NCBI RefSeq assembly: GCF_003335105.1
Contig: NZ_QFWQ01000006.1
Location: forward strand, 372,001 to 436,000
Origin: Rhodanobacter denitrificans
GTDB lineage: Bacteria > Pseudomonadota > Gammaproteobacteria > Xanthomonadales > Rhodanobacteraceae
DNA: 64,000 nucleotides
Direction of reading: 5' to 3'
The notes beneath the pieces were generated by a model, which did no database searches, was not told where the DNA came from, and saw only the letters and a program-made list of their open reading frames with translations. Positions 48,286 to 57,203 of the stretch are shown one piece after another. Positions within the stretch are counted from its first letter, which is position 1. Every line of letters begins with the position of its first letter. The position numbers were made by a program, and so were the translations under genes.

Positions 48286-49611
48286 ATGGGCAAGTTGAAA
48301 TCGTTTCTGCGCGGCCTCGGCCTGTGCCTGATCATCGTCGTCGGCATTGCCGCCTGGACCGTGTTGCCGTGGCCGGCATTGCTGGCACTGGCCGTGCTGT
48401 TTGCGTTGTGGATGCTGCTGGCGCGTACCGGCCGGCAGGCCGGCTCGGTCACCCGCGTCGGCGTAAGCACCCTGCCGCAGCGCATCGGCACCTCGTCGGT
48501 CGTGGTCATCGGCATCGCTGGCGTGGTCGCGGTGCTGGTGTCGCTGCTGGCGATGGGCGTGGGCTACCGCGAGACGCTGAGCCGGAGCGGCAGCGCCGAC
48601 ACCGCCATCGTCCTGCGCGGGGGCTCGGCCTCGGAGGTGTCCTCGGTGCTCGATCATGCAAGCACCACGGTGATCGAACAGGCGCCGGGCATTGCCCGCG
48701 ATGCCGCCGGCAAGCCGATCGCCTCGCCGGAGTTGGTGGTGGCGGCGAACCTGCCGCTCAACGACGGCAGCGGTGACGAAGGCAGCGTGCAGGTGCGCGG
48801 CGTCGGCGACCAGGCATGGACACTGCGTCCGGAAGTGAAGATCGTCGCCGGGCGCAAGTTCACGCCGGGTCTGCGCGAACTGGTGGTGGGCAAGGGTGCG
48901 CAACACCAGTTCGCCGGCTTGGCGCCGGGCCGCGAGATCAAGCTGGGCAGCCAGACCTGGACCGTGGCCGGCGTGTTCGAGTCGGGCAACGCGATGGACT
49001 CGGAACTGTGGGGCGATGCCAACGTGGTCGCCGACACCTACCGCCGCGGCAGCAGCCGTACCTCGGTGTTCGTGCGCCTGACCGGTGCCGCGGCGTTCGA
49101 CGCGTTCAGGGCGGCGCTCTCCAGCGACCCGCGGCTGCAAGTGGACACCAGCACCACGCTGGACTACTTCCGCAAGCAGTCCGAGGGCGTCACCAAGGCG
49201 ATCACCATCATCGGCATCGTGGTCGGCGTGATCATGGGCATAGGCGCGGTGTTCGGCGCACTCAACACCATGTTCGCGACCGTCGCCGCGCGCGCCCGCG
49301 AGATCGCCACGCTCCGCGCCATCGGTTTCCGCGGCCTGCCGGTGGTGGTGGCGGTGATGCTGGAGACCATGCTGCTTGCGCTGCTCGGCGGCGTCATCGG
49401 CGGTCTGCTGGCGTGGCTGGTGTTCAACGGCTACAGCGCATCGACCCTGGCCCAGGGAACGGTCGGCACGCTCAGCTTCAGGCTCGCGGTGACGCCGGCG
49501 CTGTTCTGGACCGGGCTCAAATGGGCGCTGGCGATCGGCTTCATCGGTGGCCTTTTCCCCGCGGTGCGCGCCGCGCGGCTGCCGGTGACCACGGCGCTGC
49601 GCGAGTTGTAG
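48286..49611 (+). CDS. FtsX-like ABC permease, second
   Basis: A 441-residue FtsX/MacB-type permease. It has an extra pair of hydrophobic segments at the N-terminus (about 10-45) before the usual helix (about 75-98), a periplasmic MacB-PCD domain and three C-terminal helices, with EIATLRAIGFRGLPV as coupling region. AAAGGAGA precedes its ATG. The extra N-terminal helices set it apart from its neighbour. Last gene of the exporter set. Confidence 0.92.
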   Translation: MGKLKSFLRGLGLCLIIVVGIAAWTVLPWPALLALAVLFALWMLLARTGRQAGSVTRVGVSTLPQRIGTSSVVVIGIAGVVAVLVSLLAMGVGYRETLSRSGSADTAIVLRGGSASEVSSVLDHASTTVIEQAPGIARDAAGKPIASPELVVAANLPLNDGSGDEGSVQVRGVGDQAWTLRPEVKIVAGRKFTPGLRELVVGKGAQHQFAGLAPGREIKLGSQTWTVAGVFESGNAMDSELWGDANVVADTYRRGSSRTSVFVRLTGAAAFDAFRAALSSDPRLQVDTSTTLDYFRKQSEGVTKAITIIGIVVGVIMGIGAVFGALNTMFATVAARAREIATLRAIGFRGLPVVVAVMLETMLLALLGGVIGGLLAWLVFNGYSASTLAQGTVGTLSFRLAVTPALFWTGLKWALAIGFIGGLFPAVRAARLPVTTALREL

Positions 49612-49623
49612 CGCTTGGAGCTT

Positions 49624-49689
49624 CGTAGGGCGGGCACTGCCCGCCGCTCTTTGTGAGTCCGAAGGCCGGCGGGCGGTGTCCGCCCTACG
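49624..49689. repeat. REPIN-like inverted pair, family 1
   Basis: Arms at 49624-49645 (CGTAGGGCGGGCACTGCCCG...) and 49668-49689 in inverted orientation. The right arm ends one base before the atoE stop codon on the minus strand. It fills the gap between the second permease and converging atoE. Confidence 0.85.
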
Positions 49690-49690
49690 T

Positions 49691-51103
49691 TCAGGGCATC
49701 ACCGGTGGCACGTAGTCCAGCGTCAGCCCCAGCAGCCACAGCATGCCCAGCACCAGCGGCACGTGCACCACCAGTTGCACGAAGGTGTAGCCCACCACGT
49801 CGCGTGCCTTCAGGCCCAGCACACCGAGCAGCGGCAGCATCCAGAACGGGTTGATCAGGTTTGGCAGCGCCTCGGCCGCGTTGTACACCTGCACCGCCCA
49901 GCCCAGGTGCACGTGCAGGTCGTTCGCCGCCTGCATCACGTATGGCGCCTCGACCAGCCACTTGCCGCCGCCGGACGGCACGAAGAAGCCGAGGATCGCC
50001 GAATACGCGCCCATCACCGCGGGGAAGCTCTCGGTGCCGGCGATGTGCACGAACAGGTTCGACAGCCGGTGCGCGAGGGTGGCGCCGTCGGCGCCCGGCA
50101 CGTGGGTAAGCAGGGCGGCGATGCCGCCGTACAGCGGGAACTGGATCAGCACGCCGGCCGTGCTCGGTACCGCGCGGTGCACCGCGTCGAGGAAGCTGCG
50201 CGGCCGCCAGTGCAGCAGGATACCCAGGGTGAGGAACAGGAAGTTGTAGGTGTTGAGGTTGGCGATCGCCGTGACCGCCGGCTTGCTGGCGAACTCGTGG
50301 CCGAGCCAGCCCAGGCCCAGCAGGCCGATCGCCAGCGCCAGCAGCGGGCTGTATTCCAGCCATTCGCCCGGCCGCGTGCGCGGCGGCAGCGCCGGCGTCG
50401 AGCTTTCGCTGACGTCGAAATCCGCCGCGGTGCGCGCGTTCGCGTCCGACGGCGCGGTGGTCCAGCAGATCAGCAGCGATACCACGATCAGCACCGCGGT
50501 CAGCACGATCGACTGCCACAGGAAGATTGTCTGGCTGAACGGCAGTACGCCGGTGATCGCCAGCAGGCCCGGCGGCATGCTGGCCGGGTTCGCCTGCAGC
50601 TGCGCCGCCGACGAGGACAGGCCCATCGCCCAGATTGCTCCCAGGCCCAGGTAGGCCGCCGCGCCGGCGGCGCGATAATCCAGGCGCAGGTCGCTGCGCC
50701 GCGCCAGCGCGCGCACCAGCAGGCCGCCGAACACCAGCGAAAAGCCCCAGGAAAGCAGGGAGGCCAGCATGCTGACCAGCGCGATGTACACCACCGCACC
50801 GCGGCCCGTGCGCGGCGCCCGCGCCAGCACGTCGATGAAGCGCGCCACCACCGGCGCGGTGGCCAGCACGTAGCCGCCAATCACCACGAACGCCATTTGC
50901 ATGGTGAACGGGATCAGGCTCCAGAAACCATCGCCGAACGCATTGACCGTGGCCGTGGGCGTGGCGCCGAAGGCGAACGCCGCCAGCGCCACCACCACCA
51001 CGCCCAGCGCGGCGAACACCCACGCATCCGGAAACCAGCGTTCCGCCCACGCCGCACTGCGCAACGCCGCGCGCGCCATCCAGCCGTCCTGTCTCGCGTT
51101 CAT
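49691..51103 (-). CDS. short-chain fatty acid transporter, AtoE type
   Basis: A 470-residue membrane protein with about 10-12 helices matching the AtoE/short-chain fatty acid transporter family. Typical stretches are TMQMAFVVIGGYVLATAP, LSWGFSLVFGGLLVRA and VMGAYSAILGFFVPSGGGKW. In E. coli AtoE is associated with short-chain fatty acid use. No ato genes lie nearby here, so the substrate remains an inference. The ATG at 51103 is used; a longer frame lacks membrane character. Confidence 0.9.
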   Translation of the reverse strand: MNARQDGWMARAALRSAAWAERWFPDAWVFAALGVVVVALAAFAFGATPTATVNAFGDGFWSLIPFTMQMAFVVIGGYVLATAPVVARFIDVLARAPRTGRGAVVYIALVSMLASLLSWGFSLVFGGLLVRALARRSDLRLDYRAAGAAAYLGLGAIWAMGLSSSAAQLQANPASMPPGLLAITGVLPFSQTIFLWQSIVLTAVLIVVSLLICWTTAPSDANARTAADFDVSESSTPALPPRTRPGEWLEYSPLLALAIGLLGLGWLGHEFASKPAVTAIANLNTYNFLFLTLGILLHWRPRSFLDAVHRAVPSTAGVLIQFPLYGGIAALLTHVPGADGATLAHRLSNLFVHIAGTESFPAVMGAYSAILGFFVPSGGGKWLVEAPYVMQAANDLHVHLGWAVQVYNAAEALPNLINPFWMLPLLGVLGLKARDVVGYTFVQLVVHVPLVLGMLWLLGLTLDYVPPVMP

Positions 51104-51199
51104 GCCGCTCTCCGCAGGTGAATCGCGACATCGTCGCGCGGCGGTGGATGGGCAGGCAAGGCGACAATGGTCGAAGCCCCGCCTCAATGAAGCGAAGCT

Positions 51200-51218
51200 G
51201 CGTCGCCGCAGGCGACGC
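51200..51218. other. small perfect hairpin upstream of atoE and after eamA
   Basis: GCGTCGCC-GCA-GGCGACGC, 8-bp stem. It lies between the eamA stop and atoE start, next to the family 2 repeat. Could end transcription from eamA; no T-run. Confidence 0.4.
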
Positions 51219-51228
51219 CTCGTTCACC

Positions 51229-51275
51229 CTTCCCCCTGCAAGGCAGGGGGAAGTTGGAAGGGGGATGGCGCTTTC
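51229..51275. repeat. family 2 palindromic repeat
   Basis: CTTCCCCCTGC-AAG-GCAGGGGGAAG (51229-51253) followed by a tail TTGGAAGGGGGATGGC. The same structure (palindrome plus TTGGGAGGGGGT tail) recurs around 55003-55620. The eamA stop follows 4 bp later. Confidence 0.7.
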
Positions 51276-51278
51276 GAC

Positions 51279-52190
51279 CTAGCGCTTCTGCTTCGCCAGC
51301 GTGATCACTGCCACGCCGGCCAGGATGATCGCCATGCCGGCGAGGTCGAACGGCCCCACCTTCTCGCCGGCCAGCAGCACGCCGAACAGCACCGCCACCG
51401 GCGGGTTCACGTAGGCGTAGCTGGTGGCCACCGCAGGGCGCGCGTGCCTGAGCACGTAGAGGAACGCGCTGAACGCGATGATCGAGCCGAACACCGCCAG
51501 GTAGACCACCGCCAGCGTGGCGCGGGTGGTCGGGTGCGCGGGCAGGTGCTCGCCGCTGGCGAAGCCCACGACGAGCAGTGCGACGCTGGCGCACAGCATC
51601 TGCGCGGCGGTGTTCATCGGACCCGGCGGCATCGTCTGGCGCCGGCTCCACACCGAGCCGAACGCCCAGGCCGCCGCCGCCACCAGCAGGGCGGCCGCGC
51701 CCAGCGACGAGCCGGCCAGGCTGCTGCCCAGGTTCAGCACGATCACGCCGGCAAAGCCGATCGCCAGGCCGATGCTTTCGCGCCGGTGCGGCCATTCGCC
51801 GTACAGGCCGGAAAACAGCGCCGCGAACAGCGGCATGCTGGCCACCGCCACCGCGGCGATGCCCGAGCTCACCCGCTCTTCCGCGAAGCACACCAGGCCG
51901 TTGCCCATGCCGAGCAGCAGCAGGCCGGTGATCGCCGCGTTGCGCCATTGCAGTGGCGTCGGCGGGGCCATTCCGCGCCAGCGCAGGAAGCCGTAAAGCG
52001 CCACGCCGGCACCGAGGAAGCGCACGCCGGCGAGCAGGAACGGCGGGTAGCTTTCCAGCGCGAAACGGATGCCCAGATAGGTCGAGCCCCAGATCACGTA
52101 CAGCGCGAACAGCGACAGCGGTATCAGGAAGCGGGGATCAGTCAGGCTGCGCGGCGTTTCGACCGCGACGGAGGCAGGGGTGTCGGACAT
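51279..52190 (-). CDS. EamA family metabolite exporter (YedA-like)
   Basis: A 303-residue drug/metabolite transporter with ten predicted helices in two EamA repeats. IPLSLFALYVIWGSTYLGIR opens the first repeat and is close to YedA/RhaT-type proteins; the second repeat includes YVNPPVAVLFGVLLAGE, the family signature. Probably exports amino acids or other small metabolites; substrate unknown. Confidence 0.92.
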   Translation of the reverse strand: MSDTPASVAVETPRSLTDPRFLIPLSLFALYVIWGSTYLGIRFALESYPPFLLAGVRFLGAGVALYGFLRWRGMAPPTPLQWRNAAITGLLLLGMGNGLVCFAEERVSSGIAAVAVASMPLFAALFSGLYGEWPHRRESIGLAIGFAGVIVLNLGSSLAGSSLGAAALLVAAAAWAFGSVWSRRQTMPPGPMNTAAQMLCASVALLVVGFASGEHLPAHPTTRATLAVVYLAVFGSIIAFSAFLYVLRHARPAVATSYAYVNPPVAVLFGVLLAGEKVGPFDLAGMAIILAGVAVITLAKQKR

Positions 52191-52244
52191 GGGGGCGGAT
52201 CGTGGGGGGACGGTACATTATCCGTCGGTTCCCCTGCGGTTTGC

Positions 52245-52511
52245 TCAATGCGCGACCGGCCGTCCCTGGCGGATCACCACGAATTCGCCTTCCAGCACGG
52301 CAGGCCGCGCGTGCACGCCGGATGCTGCCAGCATGCGACCCTGCTTCCACTGGCGCACGGCCAGCAGCACGAGGCCGCCGACCAGCAGCACGCCGGCCAC
52401 CACCAGCCCGAACACCAGCAGCACGCCAAGCACCACCACGCCAAGCAGCAGCGACAGGGCACGGGCCAGCGGGTGGCGGGGACGACGAAGGGAAGGCAGG
52501 GCGAAGTGCAT
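52245..52511 (-). CDS. small membrane protein, unknown
   Basis: An 88-residue protein with a basic start (LRRPRHPLARA), a long hydrophobic span (about residues 18-52, room for one long or two short helices) and a soluble end with VLEGEFVVIRQGR. No clear ribosome binding site. The hydrophobic-then-polar design and the polar C-terminal motif argue for a real gene, but no family is recognised. Divergent from the Rieske gene. Confidence 0.55.
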   Translation of the reverse strand: MHFALPSLRRPRHPLARALSLLLGVVVLGVLLVFGLVVAGVLLVGGLVLLAVRQWKQGRMLAASGVHARPAVLEGEFVVIRQGRPVAH

Positions 52512-52589
52512 GTGTTAAAAATCCGTGTGGTAAAATCAACGACTTACGCGTGCAACCATGGGGCCAACCGCCCCGCGAGGCAAGTGCCG

Positions 52590-52958
52590 ATGGATACATT
52601 CACCCCCGCCGCATCGCAGGACCGGCGGACGCTGTGCCGGCTGGACGAGATCCCCGATGGCGGCGCCACCGCGGTGGACGCGCACCTGTCCGACGGCGAC
52701 GAAAGCCTGATCCTGCTGCGCCGTGGCGAGCAGGTGCGAGGCTACCTCAACGTCTGCCCGCACGCCGGTCGCCGCCTCGACTACGCCCCCGGCAAGTTCC
52801 TGCTGAAGAACGACACCCTGATCTGCGCCGTGCATGGCGCCACCTTCGACCAGGTGGGCGGCCTGTGCATCGCCGGCCCGTGCCGCGGCGAACACCTGCG
52901 CGCGGTGGCGGTGCGGGTGGAAGCGGGTGAGGTGAAGCTGGCGCAAGACAGCGCCTGA
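52590..52958 (+). CDS. Rieske [2Fe-2S] protein
   Basis: A 122-residue protein with a complete Rieske cluster site: C56-x-H58 (NVCPHAG) and C79-x2-H82 (CAVHGATF). No signal peptide or membrane helix, so a cytoplasmic ferredoxin-type Rieske protein rather than part of a bc1 complex. Such small proteins serve as electron carriers for oxygenases or have unknown partners; no oxygenase lies nearby. A TAAAAT box (52531-52536) sits 54 bp upstream. Confidence 0.92.
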   Translation: MDTFTPAASQDRRTLCRLDEIPDGGATAVDAHLSDGDESLILLRRGEQVRGYLNVCPHAGRRLDYAPGKFLLKNDTLICAVHGATFDQVGGLCIAGPCRGEHLRAVAVRVEAGEVKLAQDSA

Positions 52959-53003
52959 TGGGGCGCGACCCGGACCGCAGCGGGTCGCTTGCCTGGCCTG
53001 CAT

Positions 53004-54845
53004 TCAGTGGAACAGCAGGTTGATCGCCAGCAGGGTGACGACGAGGACGAGGAACGTCAGCGGCAGGCCGACGCGCAGGAAGTCCTTGCCCTTGTAGCCG
53101 CCGGGGCCGGTGACCATCATCAGCGCGGGGTGGCCGGAGCTGAGCAGGAAGGTGTTGGAGGAGGACACCGCCACGATCAGCGCGTATGCCGAGGGGTTGC
53201 CGCCGGTGGCGACGGCCACGCTGATCGCGATCGGCACCATCATCACAGTGGCGCCGACGTTGGACATTACCTGCGAGAACAGCAGGGTGAGCACGGCCAG
53301 GCACAGCTGCAGCAGCCACGGCGAGGCACTGCCCAGGTGGTCCAGCACCACCTGGGCGATCCACGCGGCGGTGCCGGTGGCGTCCATCGACCAGCCCAGC
53401 GGGATCAGGCAGGCGGTGACGAAGATCGTCTTCCAGTTGACCGCCTTGTACGCCTCGTCCATGTTCAGCACGCCGGTCAGCAGCATGCCGATCGCGCCGG
53501 TCATCATCGCCACCGACAGGTCGAGGTTGGTGAACAGCGCCAGGCACTTCGCCAGCACGAAGAAGCCCACCGCCTGCCAGATCTTGCCCGGCCGCTGCTG
53601 TTCTTTCGGGATGTCGGTGACGACGACCAGGTCGCGGTCTTCCGCGGCCAGCGCCAGGTCGCGCCAGTTGCTGTGCAGCACCACGGTGTCGCCGGCGCGC
53701 AGGCTGACCGAGCGCACGTCGTCGCGGAACACCTGGTCGCCGCGGTTCACCGCCAGCACCGAGATGCCGAAGCGCTTGCGCAGGCGCAGCTCCCCCACGG
53801 TGTGCCGGATGAAGCGCGACACCGGCGGAATCACCACCTCGGAAATGCCGGCGCGGGTGGGGTTGAACAGCTCGCCCAGCTGGCGCATGCGGGTGGACAG
53901 CCGGCACAGCTGGTTGTTGGCGAACTGGTTCAGCTGTTCGCGCGGGCCGAGCACGCCGAGCACCGAGCCGACCCAGATCACGTGGTCGGCCGGGGGCGCC
54001 ATGCGCGCGTCGTTGCCGCTCTTGATCGCCAGGATCAGCGGCGCGCCGTGCAGTTGCTCGACCTCGCCGATGCTCATGCCGACCAGCGGACTCTCCGCGG
54101 TGACGGTGAGCTCGGCGGTTTCGCCGACGATGCCGTAGGTCTCGGCGAAGTAGCTCTCGGTGCGCCCGGGCGTGACCTTCAGCCGCTCGTCCTCGTGTCC
54201 GGGCAGCAGCCTGTGGCCGAAGAAGTAGAAATAGCCCACGCCCAGCAGAGCCAGGGTCAGGCCGACCGGGGTGACGCTGAACAGGCCGAACTTCGGAATG
54301 GTGTGCGCGCCTGGCGGCAGGTTCACGTTGGCACTGGCGATCAGGTCGTTCAGCACGATCAGCGGCGAGTTCGCGATCAGCGTGGTGTTGGTGGCGGTGA
54401 GAATGCAGAACGCCATCGGCAGCAGCAGCCGCGACAACGGCACGCCGGTGCGTGCCGCCAGCCGGCTGCTGACCGGGATCATCAGCGCCGCCAGCGCCTG
54501 GCTGGGGATCACCGCGCTGAACAGGCTGGCGACCAAGTTGATCACCAGGCCCAGGCGCGACTCCACGCCGCGCGCCATGCGCATCACGAAGTTCGCGGTG
54601 AGGGCGAGCACGCCGGCGCGGTCGAGTCCCTCGCCCATGATCATGATCGCGATGATCGCGATCACCGCGTTGCCGGCGAAGCCGTTGAACACGCGGTCGG
54701 ACGGGATCAGCCCGGTCAACCCGATCACCACCACCACCAGCAGCGCCACCATGTCGGCGCGGATCCACTCGAGCACCAGCATCAGCATGGTGAAGCCCAC
54801 CAGCCCGAGTACCAGGACCATTTCGGGGGTGAGCGAGAGCGCCAC
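53004..54845 (-). CDS. SLC13-type permease with two TrkA-C domains
   Basis: A 613-residue transporter: membrane helices in an N-terminal half (about 8-200) and C-terminal half (about 400-612), separated by two TrkA-C (RCK C) domains (about 215-300 and 305-385) in the cytoplasm. Conserved ILTATNTTLIANSP and the mirror SNVGATVMMVPIA correspond to the SNT/TNT substrate motifs of the DASS/SLC13 family. Members of this architecture carry sulfate or other anions; the substrate is unknown here. Single gene, no obvious partner. Confidence 0.9.
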   Translation of the reverse strand: MALSLTPEMVLVLGLVGFTMLMLVLEWIRADMVALLVVVVIGLTGLIPSDRVFNGFAGNAVIAIIAIMIMGEGLDRAGVLALTANFVMRMARGVESRLGLVINLVASLFSAVIPSQALAALMIPVSSRLAARTGVPLSRLLLPMAFCILTATNTTLIANSPLIVLNDLIASANVNLPPGAHTIPKFGLFSVTPVGLTLALLGVGYFYFFGHRLLPGHEDERLKVTPGRTESYFAETYGIVGETAELTVTAESPLVGMSIGEVEQLHGAPLILAIKSGNDARMAPPADHVIWVGSVLGVLGPREQLNQFANNQLCRLSTRMRQLGELFNPTRAGISEVVIPPVSRFIRHTVGELRLRKRFGISVLAVNRGDQVFRDDVRSVSLRAGDTVVLHSNWRDLALAAEDRDLVVVTDIPKEQQRPGKIWQAVGFFVLAKCLALFTNLDLSVAMMTGAIGMLLTGVLNMDEAYKAVNWKTIFVTACLIPLGWSMDATGTAAWIAQVVLDHLGSASPWLLQLCLAVLTLLFSQVMSNVGATVMMVPIAISVAVATGGNPSAYALIVAVSSSNTFLLSSGHPALMMVTGPGGYKGKDFLRVGLPLTFLVLVVTLLAINLLFH

Positions 54846-55002
54846 TAGCTGACGCCCCTGCAGGACAGCTGGTTACGGTGGATACGGCGGGGCAGTGGAA
54901 GCTTCACGCTGCGGTCGATTCGTCCCTGGGCGGATGAGCGTGAGTATAAGCGGGGTGGTGCGATGGCTGGTGAACCAAGAGCCAAGAGCGACCCCACCCC
55001 AG

Positions 55003-55087
55003 CCCTCCCCTGCGAGCAGGGGAGGGAGTACGGCACGGCGGCGTGGGAGTACCGGCTTCTACTCCACCCCCTGCTAGCGGGGGGTGG
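55003..55087. repeat. family 2 palindromes upstream of DUF559 gene
   Basis: Two hairpins: 55003-55026 (CCCTCCCCTGC-GA-GCAGGGGAGGG, perfect 11-bp stem) and 55064-55087 (CCACCCCC with GGGGGTGG). They belong to the family of C-rich palindromes seen again after the gene. They fill much of the 288-bp gap between the permease and DUF559; I see no gene in it. Confidence 0.75.
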
Positions 55088-55133
55088 TCGGGAGGGGTAA
55101 AGCTCTTCGCTCACGCCAAGCGAAGGACTCGCC

Positions 55134-55481
55134 ATGCATATCAAATGGATCCGCGCCCGCCGGCTCCGCAACGACAGCACCGACGCCGAGCGCCGCTTGT
55201 GGCGTTTTCTTCGGCGGCAGCAATTGGGCGGCCACAAATTCCGCCGGCAATATCCGCTGGCCGGTTACATCGCGGATTTCGTCTGCGTGCCGGTGCGGCT
55301 GGTGGTCGAGCTGGATGGCGGACAACACCTCGACGCACTGGCGTACGACCAGTGGCGCACCGAAGCCTTGCAGCGTGAGGGTTATCGCGTGCTGCGCTTC
55401 TGGGACGACGATGTGCTGTTACGCACGCAGGATGTGGTGGCGGAGATTTTTCGGGTGCCGGAGGAAAGGTCAAAAGCCTGA
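55134..55481 (+). CDS. DUF559 protein, Vsr-like endonuclease fold
   Basis: A 115-residue protein of the DUF559 family, with the restriction-endonuclease-like fold of Vsr. N-terminal NDSTDAERRLWRFLR and the catalytic-type residues D (in IADFVCVP), E-x-D (VVELDGGQH) and HxxxxxYD follow the family. Stand-alone members are common, of unknown role, and often scattered in genomes. It is enclosed by family 2 repeats on both sides, and its last codons and TGA lie within one (AAAGCCTGACCCC). This suggests it moved or was acquired with them. Confidence 0.88.
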   Translation: MHIKWIRARRLRNDSTDAERRLWRFLRRQQLGGHKFRRQYPLAGYIADFVCVPVRLVVELDGGQHLDALAYDQWRTEALQREGYRVLRFWDDDVLLRTQDVVAEIFRVPEERSKA

Positions 55482-55620
55482 CCCCGCCCCAACCCTCCCC
55501 TACTTCGCAGGGGAGGGAGAAAAGCTACCCGGCCCGCCTGGTGCACTCCCTAGGGGAGGACACCGCCGCTCTGCTCCTCCCCCTGCGAAGTAGGGGGAGG
55601 TTGGGAGGGGGTCAGGCTTT
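55473..55620. repeat. long inverted repeat pair ending DUF559 and trmB
   Basis: Left unit 55473-55519 and right unit about 55574-55620 are inverted copies. Each reads, from its gene inward: AAAGCCTGACCCC, a C-rich part with CCAACC, then a hairpin with TACTTCGC in the loop (left stem 55493-55501/55509-55517; right 55576-55584/55592-55600). The two converging genes both end Lys-Ala-stop inside these units. The spacer of about 55 bp carries no gene. Confidence 0.9.
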
Positions 55621-56316
55621 GCGGTAAAGCAGATCCCACACCCCATGCCCGAGCTTCAACCCGCGCCGTTCGAAGTGCGTCTCGATGCGCCATGCGGGCT
55701 TCTCGGCGTATTCGCCAGGGCCGGTGGCGTTGCGCCACGTGGGCGCGGCTTCCATCACCTCGAGCATGTGCTCGGCGTAGGGCTGCCAGTCGGTGGCCAG
55801 GTGCAGCAGGCCGTCGGGGGCCATGCGCGAGGCGAGCAGGGCGACGAACCCGGGCTGGATGATGCGGCGCTTGTTGTGGCGCTTCTTGTGCCACGGATCG
55901 GGGAACCAGATGCGCGCCTCGGCCAGGCTGCCGGCGGCGATTTCGTGTTCCAGCACCTCGACCGCGTCATGCTTGTACAGCCGCACGTTGCTGGCGTCGC
56001 GCGCGGCCAGGGCGTTCATCAGCCGGCCCACGCCGGGGCCGTGCACCTCGACGCCGATGAAGTCGCGCGCCAGGTCGTGCTCGCTGGCCCAGGCCAGCGC
56101 CTCGCCGTTGCCGAAGCCGATCTCCAGCACCAGTGGCGCGGTACGGCCGAAGTTCGTATCGAAGTCGCGCGAAGCGCCCTGGTAGTCGATGCCGTAGCGC
56201 GACCACAGTGTGTCGAACGCGCGCTGCTGCGCCGGCGTCATGCGCCCCTCGCGCAGCACGAAACTGCGGATGCGGCGCAGGTGTTCGGGAGCGTCGTGGC
56301 GGGGCGTGTCGGTCAT
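55612..56316 (-). CDS. trmB: tRNA (guanine-46-N7)-methyltransferase
   Basis: A 234-residue SAM-dependent methyltransferase that makes 7-methylguanosine at position 46 of tRNA. SAM-binding LEIGFGNG, and the family-defining [14 protein letters not shown] followed by RIIQPGF are intact. Last gene of thiS-thiG-trmB, 53 bp after thiG. Its last codon and stop are in an inverted repeat shared with DUF559. Confidence 0.96.
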   Translation of the reverse strand: MTDTPRHDAPEHLRRIRSFVLREGRMTPAQQRAFDTLWSRYGIDYQGASRDFDTNFGRTAPLVLEIGFGNGEALAWASEHDLARDFIGVEVHGPGVGRLMNALAARDASNVRLYKHDAVEVLEHEIAAGSLAEARIWFPDPWHKKRHNKRRIIQPGFVALLASRMAPDGLLHLATDWQPYAEHMLEVMEAAPTWRNATGPGEYAEKPAWRIETHFERRGLKLGHGVWDLLYRKA

Positions 56317-56369
56317 GCGGGTCCGAAGAAAAGGGGCTGTCGCTGCAAGCGGGGTGAGGCGCAGCGCCG

Positions 56370-57170
56370 TCAGCCGATGGTGCCATCGATCGGGCTGGAG
56401 GCGGAGGCGTAGCGCTTGCGCGGGATGCGCCCGGCCTTGAACGCAGCGCGGCCGGCCTGGATCGCCAGCTTCATCGCATGCGCCATCAGCACCGGGTCGC
56501 GCGCACCGGCGATCGCGGTGTTCATCAGCACGCCGTCGCAGCCCAGCTCCATCGCGATCGCCGCATCGGAGGCGGTACCCACGCCGGCGTCGACGATGAT
56601 CGGCACCTTCGCGTTCTCGATGATCTCCAGCAGGTTGTAGCGGTTCTGGATGCCCAGGCCCGAGCCGATCGGCGCGGCCAGCGGCATCACCGCGACGCAG
56701 CCGATCTCTTCCAGACGCCTGGCGAGGATCGGGTCGTCGCTGGTATAGACCATCACCTCGAAGCCGTCGGCGACGAGTGCCTCCGCGGCTTTCAGCGTCT
56801 CCACCACATCGGGGAACAGCGTTTTCTGGTCGCCGAGCACTTCCAGCTTCACCAGCCGATGGCCGTCCAGCAGCTCGCGCGCCAACTTGCACGTGCGCAC
56901 CGCGTCGGCCGCGTTGTAGCAGCCGGCGGTGTTCGGCAGCAGGGTGAATTCGCCTGGCGGCAGCGCGTCGATCAGGCTGGGCGCGGAAGGATCCTGGCCG
57001 ATGTTCACGCGGCGGATCGCCACCGTGACGATCTCCGCGCCGGCCGCCAGCGAGGCGGCGCGCGTCTCGTCGAAGTCGCGGTACTTGCCGGTGCCGGTCA
57101 GCAGGCGCGAGCCGTAGCTTTTCCCGGCGATGATCAGCGGGTCGGTCGGGGCGGTGGTCTTGAGGTTCAT
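56370..57170 (-). CDS. thiG: thiazole synthase
   Basis: A 266-residue TIM-barrel enzyme that builds the thiazole phosphate ring of thiamine from deoxyxylulose phosphate, dehydroglycine and ThiS thiocarboxylate. The Schiff-base lysine is K108 (VKLEVLGD); the phosphate-binding C-terminal region ([23 protein letters not shown]) is normal. The ATG at 57170 is used. It follows thiS by 33 bp. thiO/thiH and thiE are not in the window. Confidence 0.97.
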   Translation of the reverse strand: MNLKTTAPTDPLIIAGKSYGSRLLTGTGKYRDFDETRAASLAAGAEIVTVAIRRVNIGQDPSAPSLIDALPPGEFTLLPNTAGCYNAADAVRTCKLARELLDGHRLVKLEVLGDQKTLFPDVVETLKAAEALVADGFEVMVYTSDDPILARRLEEIGCVAVMPLAAPIGSGLGIQNRYNLLEIIENAKVPIIVDAGVGTASDAAIAMELGCDGVLMNTAIAGARDPVLMAHAMKLAIQAGRAAFKAGRIPRKRYASASSPIDGTIG

Positions 57171-57203
57171 GGGAGACTCTGGAGTGCGCAAAGCGGCGTG
57201 GAC

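Noticed and set aside
52274-52462. A 62-codon Cys/Trp-rich minus-strand frame inside the small membrane gene.
   Set aside because: It overlaps a more plausible 88-residue frame and its composition is that of an out-of-frame reading.
55003-55620. The clustered palindromes as a possible CRISPR array or attachment site.
   Set aside because: Copies are inverted, irregularly spaced and separated by a gene; there are no regular spacers, cas genes, integrase or tRNA target.
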